Both the position numbers and the translations under genes were made by a program. Shown piece after piece: positions 1-5,546 of a stretch of DNA of 7,213 nt. Source of the stretch: CAZJQT01 sp964604415 (lineage in GTDB: Bacteria; Patescibacteriota; Saccharimonadia; Saccharimonadales; CAZJQT01); contig CAZRYT010000023.1 in NCBI GenBank assembly GCA_964604415.1, positions 1 to 7,213 of the forward strand, written 5' to 3'. Under the pieces are notes generated by a model. It saw nothing but the letters and a program-made list of their open reading frames with translations, searched no databases and had not been told where the DNA came from. Positions within the stretch are counted from its first letter, which is position 1. Each line of letters begins with the position of its first letter.

Positions 1-89
1 CTGGTGGCTTTTTTGCCAACCGTGAATTAGCCCGCATTGCCGGTGCTAAAGGCGGCCGAATTAGCCGTCGCACTAAGAAGTCTGTTTAA
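1..89 (+). CDS. KGG-motif (stress-induced, Con-10/YciG-like) protein, C-terminal fragment
   Basis: This is the 3' end of a gene that begins before the window. Reading from position 3, 28 residues are visible before the TAA at 87-89. They contain GGFFANRELARIAGAKGGR, followed by a basic tail ending SRRTKKSV. The pattern GGF-x-N/D-x(2)-LA-x-I-AG-x-KGG is that of the short stress-induced KGG repeat found in bacterial YciG-like and fungal Con-10 proteins. The biochemical role of that repeat is not well defined; it is linked to stress and desiccation responses. The basic end could suit nucleic-acid contact, which is inference. The gene is followed 20 bases later by a strong terminator, so it is probably the last gene of its transcript. 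Another small basic protein is possible because so little is visible. Confidence 0.6.
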   Translation, partial: GGFFANRELARIAGAKGGRISRRTKKSV

Positions 90-614
90 TTAACTGATTT
101 CTTGCATGAACACCGCTTGAGGAGACTCAAGCGGTGTTTTTTGTTGCCGGCTTTGCATGCGGTACGGCCGGCAAAAACGCGATGATGAAACTTGCCAGGA
201 TGCCTGACAGTTCAGACAAACGTAAGTAGTCGGTAAGGTTTGTAATCCATTCAGGTAGCATTTTGGGCAAGTACTACGGAAATGCAGCCAATCACGGTAG
301 GTATTAAGGCACTCTTCGACGTGATCTTCAGATATATCAACACTGTAGTTTTTGGCCAAATCCAGTGCTTTATGCCAAGCCGCCACTTCAAATTGCAACA
401 ACTCGATGTCGCTACCATACGAAAGGTGACCAAGATCAGAGTGAGCTACCTCATGGAGCAGAGCCCATTGGCCGCTGTCTGACTCAACCGTAGCTAAGCG
501 GTAGTGGATGGTTTTGTCTACCGGAGACCAATAGAAATTTTCAGCCGGCACAAAACCGAGCATCGTATATGTCGTCTTCAGTCTATCGAGGAAGCTATTG
601 GTTTTGCTTGGCAT
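90..614 (-). CDS. HExxH putative zinc metallopeptidase with C-terminal zinc ribbon (ImmA/IrrE-like)
   Basis: This start gives 174 residues. An HEVAH motif (residues 54-58) within LLHEVAHSDLGH is the zinc-binding and catalytic signature of gluzincin-type peptidases. Glu76 in the following helix (ELLQFEVAAW) is a candidate third ligand. Further on, CPKC (116-119) and CLNC (133-136) form a four-cysteine zinc ribbon. The block from NFYWSP to RFCRPYR resembles a conserved uncharacterised protein I recall from Saccharibacteria. The substrate is unknown; ImmA/IrrE relatives cut transcription regulators, but no regulator gene is next to it. No signal peptide is visible, so it is probably cytoplasmic. 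In-frame starts also exist at 620, 629, 641 (ATG) and 644 (TTG). I chose 614 because TGGAT lies about 10 nt upstream and overlap with the upstream kinase gene falls to 20 nt. The last 22 residues, after RFCRPYR, are encoded across the opposing gene's terminator and look like a non-conserved extension. Confidence 0.8.
   Translation of the reverse strand: MPSKTNSFLDRLKTTYTMLGFVPAENFYWSPVDKTIHYRLATVESDSGQWALLHEVAHSDLGHLSYGSDIELLQFEVAAWHKALDLAKNYSVDISEDHVEECLNTYRDWLHFRSTCPKCYLNGLQTLPTTYVCLNCQASWQVSSSRFCRPYRMQSRQQKTPLESPQAVFMQEIS
109..142 (+). terminator. Rho-independent terminator of the KGG-protein gene
   Basis: A perfect 13-bp stem (left arm 109-121, right arm 126-138) closes a GAGA loop, which is a GNRA tetraloop. 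The right arm runs into a tract of six T (137-142). It lies 20 bases past the TAA at 87-89. On the opposite strand the hairpin is not followed by a T tract, so it should act only on rightward transcription. It lies inside the 3' part of the leftward gene at 90-614. Confidence 0.9.
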
Positions 615-1398
615 ATTCATAACATCCATATATAACCGCATCAACCGGTCTTTTTGCTGATATTATGGGAGGGATCAGATATGATGCGGATGATTCATTA
701 AGTTGTCTGGCTAATATCTTGCCGAACTTATCAAAGTTTTTACTAACTCCGCCACCTAAAACTATACAGTCGGGCGTAATAACTGATAGCAGTTCAAGAA
801 TTCCAACCGTCAAATCCAAACATATGCTTTCCCAAATTTTGGGATCATCGATTTCACTAGCTTTTTTACCATAATGTTTAAAAATCGCTTTGCCGGATGC
901 GAATGAATCCCATGAAACTAACTTACCGTCGTGCATTAACTTTATTGTATTGCCGCCGAGATCATTAATACTGGTATCAATTTGGCTATCTGCTGTAAAT
1001 GCGACACCAATTCCGGTTCCAATAGTCAGGTACAAAACCTTTTGAAACTTGTCTTTTATTGCCATTGCTTCACCAAACCCACCGAGCTTGGCGTCGTTCT
1101 CAACCAGGACGGTATTTTTTACAATTGCTTTGACATCAGATTGGATTGGCACATTTTTCCAGGGCAGATTACCGAACACTAAGCCAATTCCTGTGGCGCG
1201 GTCAAGCCTGCCAGGAATTGCTACAACGGTCTTGTCTATGCTCATAGTGTCTAAAGATTTGAATTCGTCCGAAAAGGTTGCCAGAAAATCTTCATAATTC
1301 TGCGAGGTAGGGAACTTCCGCTGTTTGATAATTTTGCCGGCTTTATCAAACAAAGCAACCAGCGTCTTAGTACCCCCAATATCAACGGCCAAAATCAT
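595..1398 (-). CDS. ROK-family sugar kinase (glucokinase-like)
   Basis: A 267-residue protein with the ASKHA sugar-kinase fold of the ROK family. ROK kinases phosphorylate glucose, mannose, fructose, N-acetylmannosamine and similar sugars with ATP or polyphosphate. Visible motifs are the N-terminal phosphate loop DIGGTKT (6-12), the catalytic VENDAKLGGFGEA block (99-111, base Asp102), the second phosphate motif IGTGIG (126-131) and the adenosine motif GGGVS (215-219). Two usual ROK features are absent: the sugar-contacting ExGH motif reads DLGG (146-149), and the CxCGxxGCxE zinc cluster is replaced by DGKLVSWDSFASGKA. Polyphosphate glucokinases also lack the zinc cluster, so the phosphate donor is open. 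The length is a little under the typical 290-320. No DNA-binding domain is present, so it is a kinase rather than a repressor. ATG at 1396-1398 is the start, with no Shine-Dalgarno upstream. It is cotranscribed with the overlapping metallopeptidase-like gene downstream. The substrate cannot be assigned. Confidence 0.88.
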   Translation of the reverse strand: MILAVDIGGTKTLVALFDKAGKIIKQRKFPTSQNYEDFLATFSDEFKSLDTMSIDKTVVAIPGRLDRATGIGLVFGNLPWKNVPIQSDVKAIVKNTVLVENDAKLGGFGEAMAIKDKFQKVLYLTIGTGIGVAFTADSQIDTSINDLGGNTIKLMHDGKLVSWDSFASGKAIFKHYGKKASEIDDPKIWESICLDLTVGILELLSVITPDCIVLGGGVSKNFDKFGKILARQLNESSASYLIPPIISAKRPVDAVIYGCYEYAKQNQ

Positions 1399-1406
1399 AT
1401 TATGAG

Positions 1407-1415
1407 TTTATCACA
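1407..1415 (-). promoter_or_regulatory. Candidate extended -10 element for the ROK kinase gene
   Basis: On the minus strand the sequence reads TGT-GATAAA. This is a TGn extended -10 followed by a hexamer matching TATAAT at four of six positions. The hexamer ends 8 nt before the ATG, so transcription would begin at or next to the start codon. No purine-rich ribosome binding site lies between. No good -35 box was found at 17 nt. Confidence 0.35.
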
Positions 1416-1425
1416 GGCTAAATAC

Positions 1426-1457
1426 TTGCTTTGACAGATATCAACAGATATAATAAT
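1426..1457 (+). promoter_or_regulatory. Candidate sigma-70-type promoter of the rpsA-infB operon
   Basis: A perfect TATAAT lies at 1449-1454, with TTGCTT (1426-1431) 17 nt upstream as a weak -35. A consensus TTGACA at 1431-1436 overlaps it but is only 12 nt from that TATAAT; it is 15 nt from AATAAT (1452-1457). Either pairing would start transcription near 1461-1465, giving a leader of about 80 nt before the rpsA ATG. The region also faces the divergent kinase gene. Confidence 0.6.
1434..1451. repeat. Tandem direct repeat ACAGATAT with 10-bp period in the rpsA promoter
   Basis: ACAGATAT occurs at 1434-1441 and again at 1444-1451. The repeats are one helical turn apart, between and over the candidate -35 and -10 boxes. 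It could be a tandem operator for a regulator or polymerase contact region, or a chance repeat in AT-rich DNA. No matching regulator gene is in the window. Confidence 0.3.
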
Positions 1458-1482
1458 GCCTAACCCATTAATATCTTTAACG

Positions 1483-1505
1483 GGTCGGTAGGACCGGCCA
1501 CCGGT
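1483..1505 (+). promoter_or_regulatory. Alternative hairpins in the rpsA 5' leader
   Basis: A GC-rich island in an otherwise AT-rich leader can fold two ways. Form A pairs 1483-1489 with 1493-1499 (seven pairs, one G-U, loop AGG). Form B pairs 1493-1497 with 1501-1505 (five pairs, loop CCA). Both use ACCGG at 1493-1497, so they exclude each other. No T tract follows, so neither is a terminator. The Shine-Dalgarno lies about 23 nt downstream. E. coli S1 represses its own mRNA through leader structure; a similar role here is inference. Confidence 0.35.
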
Positions 1506-1527
1506 ATTAAAGCGGAAATATGTGGAA

Positions 1528-1534
1528 AAGGAGG
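1528..1534 (+). promoter_or_regulatory. Shine-Dalgarno of rpsA (decides the start)
   Basis: AAGGAGG is a near-perfect match to the 16S rRNA 3' end. It sits 11 nt before the ATG at 1546. It lies inside the open frame that begins at the GTG at 1522, which rules out that GTG as the real start. Confidence 0.85.
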
Positions 1535-1545
1535 CATGTAAACAC

Positions 1546-2610
1546 ATGTCAAAAAGTTCTGTGACTATGGATGATCTACTGGCTTCTCAAGATGTTGCCC
1601 AAATAAAATCAGGCGATGTTGTTGAAGGCACAGTTACATCCGTTAAAAAGCACGAGGTTTGGATAGATTTAGGCGCCAATGGTATTGGCGTTGTTTTGCG
1701 CCGAGAAATCGGCCATAACAAGCAGTTAGAAGAGGGAGAAAAAGTTACCACCAGCGTGGTTGATCCAGAGATAGAAGATGGTTACGCGCTGCTGAGTATG
1801 CGCCGAGCCGACAAAAGTCGAGGCTGGGATGAATTACAGCAACTTATGGACACTCAAGAAGTTATAGAAATTATGCCCTATGATGCTAACAGAGGTGGTT
1901 TATTGGTAGAGCTAGAAGGTATTCGCGGCTTTTTACCGGTTTCTCAGCTGGCGGCTGGCCATTACCCAAGAGTAACTGGTGCCGATAAAGACGAGATACT
2001 GCAGAAGCTTAATCAATTAGTAAACCAACCCATCAAGGTTCGTGTTCTAGACGTGAGCGCCAAAGACAACAAACTAATTTTCTCTGAAAAAGAAGCTGTC
2101 AAAGACGCTACCGCCGAACACTTTTCTAAGCTCAAAGTTGGTGACGTCGTAGAAGGCATTGTAACCGGCGTAATCGACTTCGGTGCTTTTGTGAACGTTG
2201 ATGGCATTGAGGGTTTAATCCACATCTCAGAGATATCGTGGGAGAGAGTCGAAGAACCCCGAAAATACGTCAAGACCGGTGAGAAGATCAAAGCCAAAAT
2301 CATCGCTATTGATAAAGACCGCTTGTCTTTGAGCCTCAAGCAAATGTCTGAAGACCCATGGCTACAAGAAGTTAAGAAGTACAAAAAAGGTGATATGGTT
2401 GATGGTAAAGTTACCCGCATCACACCGTTTGGCGCCTTTGTTCAACTGAGTCCAGCTGTCGAAGCACTGGTTCATGTATCAGAGATGAGTAATGAAGAAG
2501 GCGTTGACCCAGAAAAAATCTTCCAACTCAACGAGAAGAAGAAGTTCAAAGTTCTTGAAGTTGATATCCCGAACCGCAAGATAGCCCTAAGTCTTAAAGA
2601 CGCTAAGTAA
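1546..2610 (+). CDS. rpsA: 30S ribosomal protein S1 (four S1 domains)
   Basis: A 354-residue protein made of four S1/OB-fold RNA-binding repeats, at about residues 20-88, 106-183, 197-266 and 281-352. Repeats 3 and 4 are most typical (GIVTGVIDFGAFVNVDGIEGLIHISE and KVTRITPFGAFVQL..ALVHVSE, with gaps here). Repeat 2, containing ELEGIRGFLPVSQL, is the usual divergent second repeat of bacterial S1. S1 holds mRNA on the 30S subunit during initiation. Enterobacterial S1 has six repeats; four-repeat forms are common in Gram-positive and small-genome bacteria. There is no KH domain, so it is not NusA, although it occupies the place before infB where nusA often lies. The ATG at 1546 is set by the AAGGAGG at 1528-1534; the open frame extends in frame to a GTG at 1522. 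infB follows after 42 nt, probably in the same operon. Confidence 0.93.
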   Translation: MSKSSVTMDDLLASQDVAQIKSGDVVEGTVTSVKKHEVWIDLGANGIGVVLRREIGHNKQLEEGEKVTTSVVDPEIEDGYALLSMRRADKSRGWDELQQLMDTQEVIEIMPYDANRGGLLVELEGIRGFLPVSQLAAGHYPRVTGADKDEILQKLNQLVNQPIKVRVLDVSAKDNKLIFSEKEAVKDATAEHFSKLKVGDVVEGIVTGVIDFGAFVNVDGIEGLIHISEISWERVEEPRKYVKTGEKIKAKIIAIDKDRLSLSLKQMSEDPWLQEVKKYKKGDMVDGKVTRITPFGAFVQLSPAVEALVHVSEMSNEEGVDPEKIFQLNEKKKFKVLEVDIPNRKIALSLKDAK

Positions 2611-2639
2611 GATGAGTTAAACAGGCCTTAAGCAGCCAG

Positions 2640-2646
2640 AAAGGAG
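2640..2646 (+). promoter_or_regulatory. Shine-Dalgarno of infB
   Basis: AAAGGAG lies 6 nt before the ATG at 2653, an ideal spacing, and confirms that start. It lies in the 42-nt gap after rpsA, which shows no terminator. Confidence 0.85.
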
Positions 2647-2652
2647 TGATCT

Positions 2653-4410
2653 ATGGCAACCAATCTAGAAATCAATGACATGATCACTGTAGGCGAGCTG
2701 GCTGAGAAGCTAATGATACCGGTCTCTCAACTCATCACTGAGTTGATGAAAAACGGTGTTATGGCAACTGTTAACGAACGAATTGATTTTGATACCGCTC
2801 AGATAATAGTTGGTGAACTCGGGTTAGAGATTGAGCTGACCAAAAAATCAGCCGACGATGTCCAAATAAGTCACAAGAAACCCAAAGCAAGTGCTAAGGC
2901 AGAAGATCGACCACCAGTGGTGGCCGTTATGGGCCACGTTGACCATGGCAAGACCAGCTTGCTCGACGCTATCCGTGGTGCCAAAGTTGCCAGTGGTGAA
3001 TCGGGTGGCATTACCCAGCACATATCGGCCTATCAGATAGTCCACAATAAACGACCAATTACACTGCTTGATACACCTGGTCATGAGGCCTTTGCGGCCC
3101 TACGTGAACACGGTGCTCAACTAACTGACTTAGTAATCATAGTCGTGGCGGCTGATGATGGTGTCAAACCGCAAACCATTGAAGCTATCCGTTTTGCCCG
3201 TAAAGCTGGCGTTAAGATCATTGTAGCCATCAACAAGATGGACAAAGAGGGCGCTGACGCTAACCGCGTCAAGCAACAGCTAGCTGAGCAAAAGCTGATG
3301 GTTGAAGACTACGGTGGTGATATTGTGGCTGTGCCAGTTTCGGCTAAGACAGGCAATGGCGTAGACCAGCTGCTAGAGATGATTTTGCTGGTAGCCGATG
3401 TTGAGGAGCTCAAAGCCGATCGTAACGTGCCAGCCGAAGGCTTGATCATTGAATCACATATGGAAGTTGGCCGCGGGCCAGTGGCGGTTGCGCTTATAGA
3501 GGCTGGCGTGTTAGAACCCGGCCAATTTATTGTTTCCGGCTCGACCTATGCGCGTATACGTAATCTCGACTCAACTGACAATACGCCTGTCAAAGAAGCT
3601 GGCCCATCAACGCCAGTAATCATCAGTGGTTTTAAAGAATTGCCTGAGTTTGGCGATCGTTTTGAAACCATAAAAACTGAGAAAGAGGCTAGAGCTAAAG
3701 CTGAAACTGGCACTGACGCTTCAAATAATCGCAAAACCTCGGACATAAACAGTAGCGAGCTAATACGGATTATCAATCGTACCAACAAAGTTAATGAGCT
3801 AAACATTATAGTCAAAGCTGACGTTAAAGGCTCACTGACATCTGTAATTGACAGCTTAAAAGCGCTTGATACCGAGGAAGTTGCTATCAGAATGGTTGGT
3901 TCTGGCGTTGGTCCAATCAGCGAAAATGACGTTAATCATGCTCGTTCATCGGAGGCAACTATCTATGGTTTTAACACGCCTATTGCCGTTAACGTAAAGC
4001 GCCTGGCTGCCCGCGATAAAGTTCCAGTCAAGCTGTTCAGCATCATTTATGAGTTAGTCGATGATGCTAAGGCCGAGCTAGAAAAGTTGCTAGTGCCCGA
4101 GGTTGTCGAGACCGAGTTAGGTCGATTAATAGTTAAAGGTATATTCAAGACTACTAAGACGGAAGTAATTTGTGGAGGTGAAGTCACCAAGGGCAAACTA
4201 AGCTTGCCAGCCAAGGCAGCAATCTACAGAGACAAAGTAAAGTTAGCCGAGGCTGAGGTAACCAATCTCAAGAAAGGTCCGCAAGACGCCAAAGAAGTTT
4301 TTGAAGGTGAAATGTGTGGCTTGAGCCTGAAAACTTCTTCTAGATTACAGATTGAAGAAGGTGATCGCATAGAATTGTTTACTAGAAACGAAGTAGCCCG
4401 TAAGCTATAG
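2653..4410 (+). CDS. infB: Translation initiation factor IF-2
   Basis: A 585-residue GTPase that places formyl-Met-tRNAi on the 30S subunit and promotes 50S joining. In order: an IF2_N-type helical domain (about 9-60, VGELAEKLMIPVSQLITELMK), a short linker, then the G domain from about 86. The G domain has G1 GHVDHGKT (94-101), the switch I region GGITQHI (118-124), G3 DTPGH (140-144), G4 NKMD (194-197) and G5 SAK (230-232). A beta-barrel domain with VKEAGPSTPV (313-322) follows, then the IF-2 alpha/beta domain (about 375-480) and the C-terminal tRNA-binding barrel (about 490-585). It is a short form: the long charged N-terminal region of enterobacterial IF-2 (890 residues) is missing, as in many small-genome bacteria. 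It is cotranscribed with rpsA. The usual partners nusA, rbfA and truB are not adjacent; two or three small unknown genes follow instead. Confidence 0.97.
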   Translation: MATNLEINDMITVGELAEKLMIPVSQLITELMKNGVMATVNERIDFDTAQIIVGELGLEIELTKKSADDVQISHKKPKASAKAEDRPPVVAVMGHVDHGKTSLLDAIRGAKVASGESGGITQHISAYQIVHNKRPITLLDTPGHEAFAALREHGAQLTDLVIIVVAADDGVKPQTIEAIRFARKAGVKIIVAINKMDKEGADANRVKQQLAEQKLMVEDYGGDIVAVPVSAKTGNGVDQLLEMILLVADVEELKADRNVPAEGLIIESHMEVGRGPVAVALIEAGVLEPGQFIVSGSTYARIRNLDSTDNTPVKEAGPSTPVIISGFKELPEFGDRFETIKTEKEARAKAETGTDASNNRKTSDINSSELIRIINRTNKVNELNIIVKADVKGSLTSVIDSLKALDTEEVAIRMVGSGVGPISENDVNHARSSEATIYGFNTPIAVNVKRLAARDKVPVKLFSIIYELVDDAKAELEKLLVPEVVETELGRLIVKGIFKTTKTEVICGGEVTKGKLSLPAKAAIYRDKVKLAEAEVTNLKKGPQDAKEVFEGEMCGLSLKTSSRLQIEEGDRIELFTRNEVARKL

Positions 4411-4419
4411 GTATCAACT

Positions 4420-4890
4420 ATGGAAAATCCGCCCCTAGGACCCCTAGAACAAGCCTTACCACCCGACAGCCCGGAATATCTTACCACTAAGGCTGAGACC
4501 CGCCGTCCACCACTGGTTAGTCCGGAACAATTACAGCAACTGGGCAAAGAGGCTTACCAAGCCGTAGTTGACAAAGATGGCGAACAAGCTCAAAAAAGCC
4601 GGTTTGAAGAATTATCAGAAAACTATTTTGAAAAACGTCACGAGAAGTTAAATGAACCTAAAGAGCAAACCTATAGTGGCGAACTGACCCCAGTAGGGGA
4701 AATCTTGTCAAAACGCACCGAAATAAGAGCTACTGATAATCTAGAGGCTCAATCAGAACCTTCCGACTTATCTGCCCATCATGGTGCTAGGGTTCACAGT
4801 CTAGCTACAGACTACAAAAGAATCCTAGCAGCTGCTATTATTACGGGTGTTATTCTAGCTATAGTGGCCATTATTTGGTTGGCTAGATGA
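4420..4890 (+). CDS. Uncharacterised protein with C-terminal transmembrane anchor
   Basis: I do not recognise this 156-residue protein. Residues 1-130 are polar, Pro/Glu/Gln/Lys-rich and probably partly disordered, with helix-prone stretches near 35-80. Residues about 135-154 form one hydrophobic helix (ILAAAIITGVILAIVAIIWL) ending in Ala-Arg. There is no N-terminal signal, so the likely layout is tail-anchored with the bulk in the cytoplasm; this is inference. It starts 9 nt after the infB stop and has no clear Shine-Dalgarno, which suggests translational coupling to infB. The gene for the next protein follows after 23 nt. The position, where rbfA often sits, does not make it RbfA: no KH-like fold signature is visible. 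Confidence 0.75.
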   Translation: MENPPLGPLEQALPPDSPEYLTTKAETRRPPLVSPEQLQQLGKEAYQAVVDKDGEQAQKSRFEELSENYFEKRHEKLNEPKEQTYSGELTPVGEILSKRTEIRATDNLEAQSEPSDLSAHHGARVHSLATDYKRILAAAIITGVILAIVAIIWLAR

Positions 4891-4904
4891 TACTATAGAA
4901 CCAT

Positions 4905-4910
4905 AGGAGA
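4905..4910 (+). promoter_or_regulatory. Shine-Dalgarno of the DUF5663-like gene
   Basis: AGGAGA lies just 3 nt before the ATG at 4914. The spacing is short, but no other in-frame ATG nearby fits better, and the conserved part of the protein begins at this start. Confidence 0.6.
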
Positions 4911-4913
4911 CAT

Positions 4914-5255
4914 ATGTTTAAGCTCAATAATGAACTTTTGGATGAACTTGGTCTAGGTAGCCTACCCCCAGACGAAAAGAACAAAATGCTCAAGCACATT
5001 TATGAGACGCTTGAGATGCGAGTTGGTATGAAGCTAGCTGAACAGATGAGTAACCAACAGCTTGATGAATTTGAAGCTTTTATTGATGGCAATGACGAGC
5101 CAGGCGCACTCAAATGGCTAGAAACAAATTTCCCGAACTACAAGCAAGTTGTGGCCGATGAACTCGATAAGCTTAAGGGCGAAATCAAACAAAACGCTCC
5201 ACAAATTGTTGCCATGAGCCAACAGGCCAGTTCAGACCAACCGCCTGCTGCCTAG
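4914..5255 (+). CDS. DUF5663-like small helical protein
   Basis: A 113-residue acidic, all-helical protein of unknown function. Residues 5-85 (NELLDELGLGSLPPDEKN through the LEMRVGMKLAEQMS region to ALKWLETNFPNYKQVVADEL) match my memory of the DUF5663 family, common in CPR bacteria. The family match is recalled, not searched. The typical pattern is a LxxLGLxxLPxxEK opening, an ExRVG-x-x-L helix and a final W-L-x-x-N-x-P-x-Y segment. The last 25 residues are Gln/Ala/Pro-rich and probably unstructured. No membrane segment, cysteine or catalytic motif is visible. It sits in the infB run with a Shine-Dalgarno of its own, and the next gene follows after 9 nt, so it is presumably coexpressed with the initiation factors. 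A role in translation is only guilt by association. Confidence 0.85.
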   Translation: MFKLNNELLDELGLGSLPPDEKNKMLKHIYETLEMRVGMKLAEQMSNQQLDEFEAFIDGNDEPGALKWLETNFPNYKQVVADELDKLKGEIKQNAPQIVAMSQQASSDQPPAA

Positions 5256-5264
5256 AGAGTTATT

Positions 5265-5546
5265 ATGTTTAGACGAAACAAACCAAAGGTCAATATTCTT
5301 TTTGCCGACGATCGCGGACGTATAATTCACTTTGAGGGTGGTGCAATTCCACGGCAGCAGCGCGCCTATCTCCCTAATCGCGTAAACCTGGAGTGGATCA
5401 TTCCTGACGAACTAAGGGATCAGACTGGCGCTGAAACTTTCCAGCTAACCAATGACCAGTTCATACCACTCATGACAGCCGAACATCATCCAATTGCTGC
5501 TAATTTGGCTAACTTAACTCGTTTTATACTACGTAACCACGAATAA
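5265..5546 (+). CDS. Uncharacterised 93-residue protein
   Basis: I do not recognise this protein. It has a basic start (MFRRNKPK), then alternating hydrophobic residues suggesting a small beta-rich fold (VNILFADDRGRIIHFEG, about 9-25), an EWIIPDELRD segment (43-52) and a C-terminal helix (about 75-91). It has no cysteine, membrane span or known catalytic motif. It starts 9 nt after the upstream stop, with a weak GAGAG at 5255-5259 as ribosome site, so it is the last gene of the rightward run. Its 3' end overlaps the 3' end of the opposing fmt gene by 23 nt, and no terminator is visible in the overlap. Close spacing and an unbroken frame support it as real; its function is unknown. Confidence 0.72.
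   Translation: MFRRNKPKVNILFADDRGRIIHFEGGAIPRQQRAYLPNRVNLEWIIPDELRDQTGAETFQLTNDQFIPLMTAEHHPIAANLANLTRFILRNHE

Noticed and set aside
1536..1541. ATG-TAA start-stop mini-ORF between the rpsA Shine-Dalgarno and its ATG
   Set aside because: It is only 1 nt from the Shine-Dalgarno, too close for initiation, and six bases arise easily by chance.
1522..1545. GTG start adding eight residues to S1
   Set aside because: The AAGGAGG ribosome site lies inside this extension and points to the ATG at 1546; the extra residues do not look like S1.
2013..2423. Long open frame antisense to rpsA (136 residues)
   Set aside because: It mirrors the codon pattern of S1 on the other strand, has Ser/Thr-rich low-information content and no recognisable motif or ribosome site.
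1546..2610. NusA as the identity of the gene before infB
   Set aside because: Four S1 repeats and no KH domains or NusA N-terminal domain, so S1 fits and NusA does not.
3546..4547. Open frames antisense to infB and to the start of the next gene
   Set aside because: They overlap fully supported IF-2 codons, show no domain, and are typical shadows of a long gene.
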